23,825 bases of DNA. Source: Bacteroidales bacterium. Lineage in GTDB: Bacteria; Bacteroidota; Bacteroidia; Bacteroidales; Muribaculaceae. A program made the position numbers and the translations under genes. The notes beneath the pieces were generated by a model. It searched no databases. It saw only the letters and a program-made list of their open reading frames with translations, and had not been told where the DNA came from. The stretch is taken from NCBI GenBank assembly GCA_019416425.1, contig DXXK01000021.1:1-23825 (forward strand), given 5' to 3'. This document shows, piece after piece, positions 22,244 through 23,825 of the stretch (position 1 is its first letter; each line of letters opens with the position of its first letter).

Positions 22244-22663
22244 ATGGAGATACCGCATATAATTGAATTGCCTAAGGTTGAGGACCGCCGTGGCAATCTC
22301 TCCTTTATCGAGGGGGAGGGACATGCGCCGTTCGATATAAAAAGAGTCTATTACATCTACGACGTACCCGGAGGCGAAAGCCGTGGCGGACATGCCCACA
22401 AGACATTGCGACAGCTGATTGTGGCAGTGGCCGGCAGTTTCACCGTGGTCCTGGACAACGGTCGTACCAAACGCAGTTTCTTTCTGAACCATCCCTGGCT
22501 GGGCCTCTATATTCCGCCGGGTTATTGGCGTACGCTGGAGGATTTCTCGTCCGGCGCCGTATGTTTGGTGCTGGCTTCTGCGCATTACGATCCGGAGGAC
22601 TATATCTATGACTATCCGGAATATCTGGAATACAAGAGCATTAAGAATGGAACCGAAAGTTAA
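22244..22663 (+). CDS. fdtA: FdtA/QdtA-type dTDP-ketohexose 3,4-isomerase
   Basis: A 139-residue cupin of the FdtA/QdtA (WxcM-like) family. These isomerise dTDP-4-keto-6-deoxyglucose to the 3-keto sugar that is then aminated to make 3-amino-3,6-dideoxyhexoses (Fuc3N, Qui3N) for O-antigen, capsule or S-layer glycans. The diagnostic motif is ESRGGHAHK with His50 and His52, the catalytic histidines of the family, followed by cupin strands (FTVVLDNGR, LYIPPGYWRTLEDFSSGAV). Length is normal. It overlaps the aminotransferase gene by 17 nt, the usual fdtA-fdtB pairing. Galacto or gluco product cannot be told from this sequence alone. Confidence 0.88.
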   Translation: MEIPHIIELPKVEDRRGNLSFIEGEGHAPFDIKRVYYIYDVPGGESRGGHAHKTLRQLIVAVAGSFTVVLDNGRTKRSFFLNHPWLGLYIPPGYWRTLEDFSSGAVCLVLASAHYDPEDYIYDYPEYLEYKSIKNGTES

Positions 22664-23756
22664 GTTTCTGGACCTCAAGGCAGTCACGGCGTTGCATGGC
22701 GATGAGATCCGCGATGTTGCGACACGCGTGGTGGACTCGGGATGGTATCTCCAGGGGCAGTCGGTGGCCGGTTTCGAACGCCATTATGCCGAATTTATCG
22801 GCACACGTCACGCCATCGGTGTCGCCAACGGTCTGGACGCCTTGATACTGATTCTACGCGCCATGATCGAGACCGGCCGGATAAATCCCGGCGACGAGGT
22901 CATCGTTCCTGCCAACACCTACATTGCAACCATCCTGGCCATAACCGAGAACGGGTTGAAGCCGGTGCTGGTAGAACCGGATCCGGTCACCATGCAGCTT
23001 GACGGCGAGCGTATGCGTGATGCCGTTACCCCACACACGCGTGCGGTGATGCTGGTGCATCTATACGGTCATTGCGCCTGCACGGACCGGATTGGCGACA
23101 TCTGCCGTGAGTACAACCTCGCTCTATTGGAGGACAACGCGCAGGCGCATGGCTGCCGGTTCCGTGGCCGCCGCACGGGAAGCCTGGGGCTGGCAGCCGC
23201 GCACAGCTTCTACCCCGGCAAGAATCTCGGTGCCCTGGGCGATGCCGGCGCGGTCACCACCGATGATGATGAACTGGCCGAGGCTATACGCGCCATCGCC
23301 AACTATGGTTCCACTCGCAAGTATGTGTTCAAGTACACCGGACGCAACTCGCGTCTGGACGAGATCCAGGCCGCCGTCCTGGATGTGAAACTCAGGTACC
23401 TTGATGCCGACAATGGCCGCCGCGTCGAGATTGCCGAGCTATACCTGACCGAGATAAAGAATCCGCTGATAACATTACCGGACCGAGGCGAACCTGGAGG
23501 CAACGTCTACCATATCTTCCCCGTCCGTTGCGGACGCCGCGACGAACTGCAACGGTATCTTGCCGACAACGGCGTGCAGACGCTGATCCACTATCCCATT
23601 CCTCCGCACCGTCAGGAATGTTACCGTGAATGGTCCGGGCTGTCCCTGCCCGTCACCGAAGCCATCCACGCCACGGAGCTGTCGCTCCCCATCTCTCCCG
23701 CCATGTCCCACTCCGACGTCCGCCTGGTCATCGACCTCCTCAACTACTTCCACTAA
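22647..23756 (+). CDS. DegT/DnrJ/EryC1/StrS sugar aminotransferase
   Basis: A 369-residue PLP enzyme, probably the FdtB/QdtB-type transaminase that converts the 3-keto sugar from the preceding isomerase to dTDP-3-amino-3,6-dideoxyhexose. Family features are GVANGLDALILILRA (58-72), VPANTYIATILAI, Asp163 in LEDNAQAHG contacting PLP, the Schiff-base Lys192 in HSFYPGKNLGALGDAG, and C-terminal HIFPVRC and LIHYPIPPHRQ. I start at the ATG at 22647 (MEPKVKFLDLKAV), where family similarity begins; an upstream in-frame start lies in the isomerase gene. Further glycan genes probably lie beyond the right edge. Confidence 0.93.
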   Translation: MEPKVKFLDLKAVTALHGDEIRDVATRVVDSGWYLQGQSVAGFERHYAEFIGTRHAIGVANGLDALILILRAMIETGRINPGDEVIVPANTYIATILAITENGLKPVLVEPDPVTMQLDGERMRDAVTPHTRAVMLVHLYGHCACTDRIGDICREYNLALLEDNAQAHGCRFRGRRTGSLGLAAAHSFYPGKNLGALGDAGAVTTDDDELAEAIRAIANYGSTRKYVFKYTGRNSRLDEIQAAVLDVKLRYLDADNGRRVEIAELYLTEIKNPLITLPDRGEPGGNVYHIFPVRCGRRDELQRYLADNGVQTLIHYPIPPHRQECYREWSGLSLPVTEAIHATELSLPISPAMSHSDVRLVIDLLNYFH

Positions 23757-23774
23757 CCGGATTTATACCTGGTT
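23755..23774 (+). terminator. Weak hairpin after the aminotransferase gene
   Basis: AACCGG (23755-23760) can pair with CCTGGTT (23768-23774) with one bulged base, starting in the stop codon and followed by AAAA. On the minus strand it reads into TTTT-poor sequence, so termination is uncertain. Confidence 0.3.
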
Positions 23775-23790
23775 AAAACTGCAGAAACCT

Positions 23791-23825
23791 TTACTTCTCC
23801 GGATTGGCTATCAGGAGAATGGCAC
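23791..23825 (-). CDS. Possible 3' end of a gene entering from the right
   Basis: The minus strand reads AILLIANPEK and then TAA at 23791-23793, a plausible hydrophobic-strand ending for a protein encoded beyond the window. Only about 11 codons are visible. The alternative is a plus-strand start at the ATG 23819-23821 with AGGAGA immediately before it. Confidence 0.25.
   Translation of the reverse strand, partial: AILLIANPEK

Noticed and set aside
1..23825. CRISPR arrays and tRNA or rRNA genes
   Set aside because: No regularly spaced repeat series beyond the two-copy 33-bp repeat, and no tRNA T-loop/acceptor pattern outside coding sequence was seen by eye.

Overview
The window looks like the chromosome of a Bacteroidales gut bacterium, most likely Muribaculaceae-like (family placement is inference). 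Supporting signs are Bacteroidetes-type promoters (TTTG, about 19-20 bp, TAnnTTTG), an ECF sigma / FecR-type anti-sigma / STN-TonB receptor / DUF4249 cluster, DUF4834 and DUF4143 proteins, and lipoproteins with Bacteroidetes-style signal peptides. Most genes are moderately GC-rich. The left 2 kb and the 17.6-18.3 kb stretch are clearly more AT-rich.

Layout. Positions 1-2100 are an accessory patch: the 5' end of an IS66-type accessory ORF, an IS256-family transposase remnant carrying a 59-bp near-palindrome, and a DUF4143 AAA ATPase. A small acidic membrane protein (2141-2524) then converges on a long minus-strand group reading psd, pssA, DUF4834, HAD phosphatase, orphan histidine kinase (6562 to 2526): phosphatidylethanolamine synthesis plus a membrane sensor. 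A beta-helix lipoprotein (minus) diverges from lpxB (plus; lipid A synthesis).

Positions 9368-11147 hold a vWA protein and a Nudix/winged-helix regulator. Each sits behind a promoter whose -7 box overlaps an almost identical 21-bp operator (TTTGCGT-N7-ACGCAAA), so the regulator very likely controls itself and the vWA gene. Positions 11299-15886 are a complete cell-surface-signalling uptake locus (ECF sigma, miniature anti-sigma, TonB receptor, DUF4249 lipoprotein). Next come a lipocalin-like gene with a damaged signal-peptide region and a frameshifted acyltransferase.

The apparently empty 17.7-18.3 kb interval contains an unlisted 43-residue membrane microprotein with a textbook Bacteroidetes promoter, a nested RNA-like fold over its stop codon, and a terminator. 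An OmpA-family lipoprotein (minus) diverges from the most unusual locus. This is a pseudokinase fused to an intact classical AAA+ ATPase, followed by two overlapping YbjN-like small proteins (19380-22151), a candidate undescribed ATP-driven remodelling system. The right edge enters a dTDP-amino-sugar (3-amino-3,6-dideoxyhexose) gene set for surface glycan synthesis (fdtA plus a DegT-family aminotransferase).
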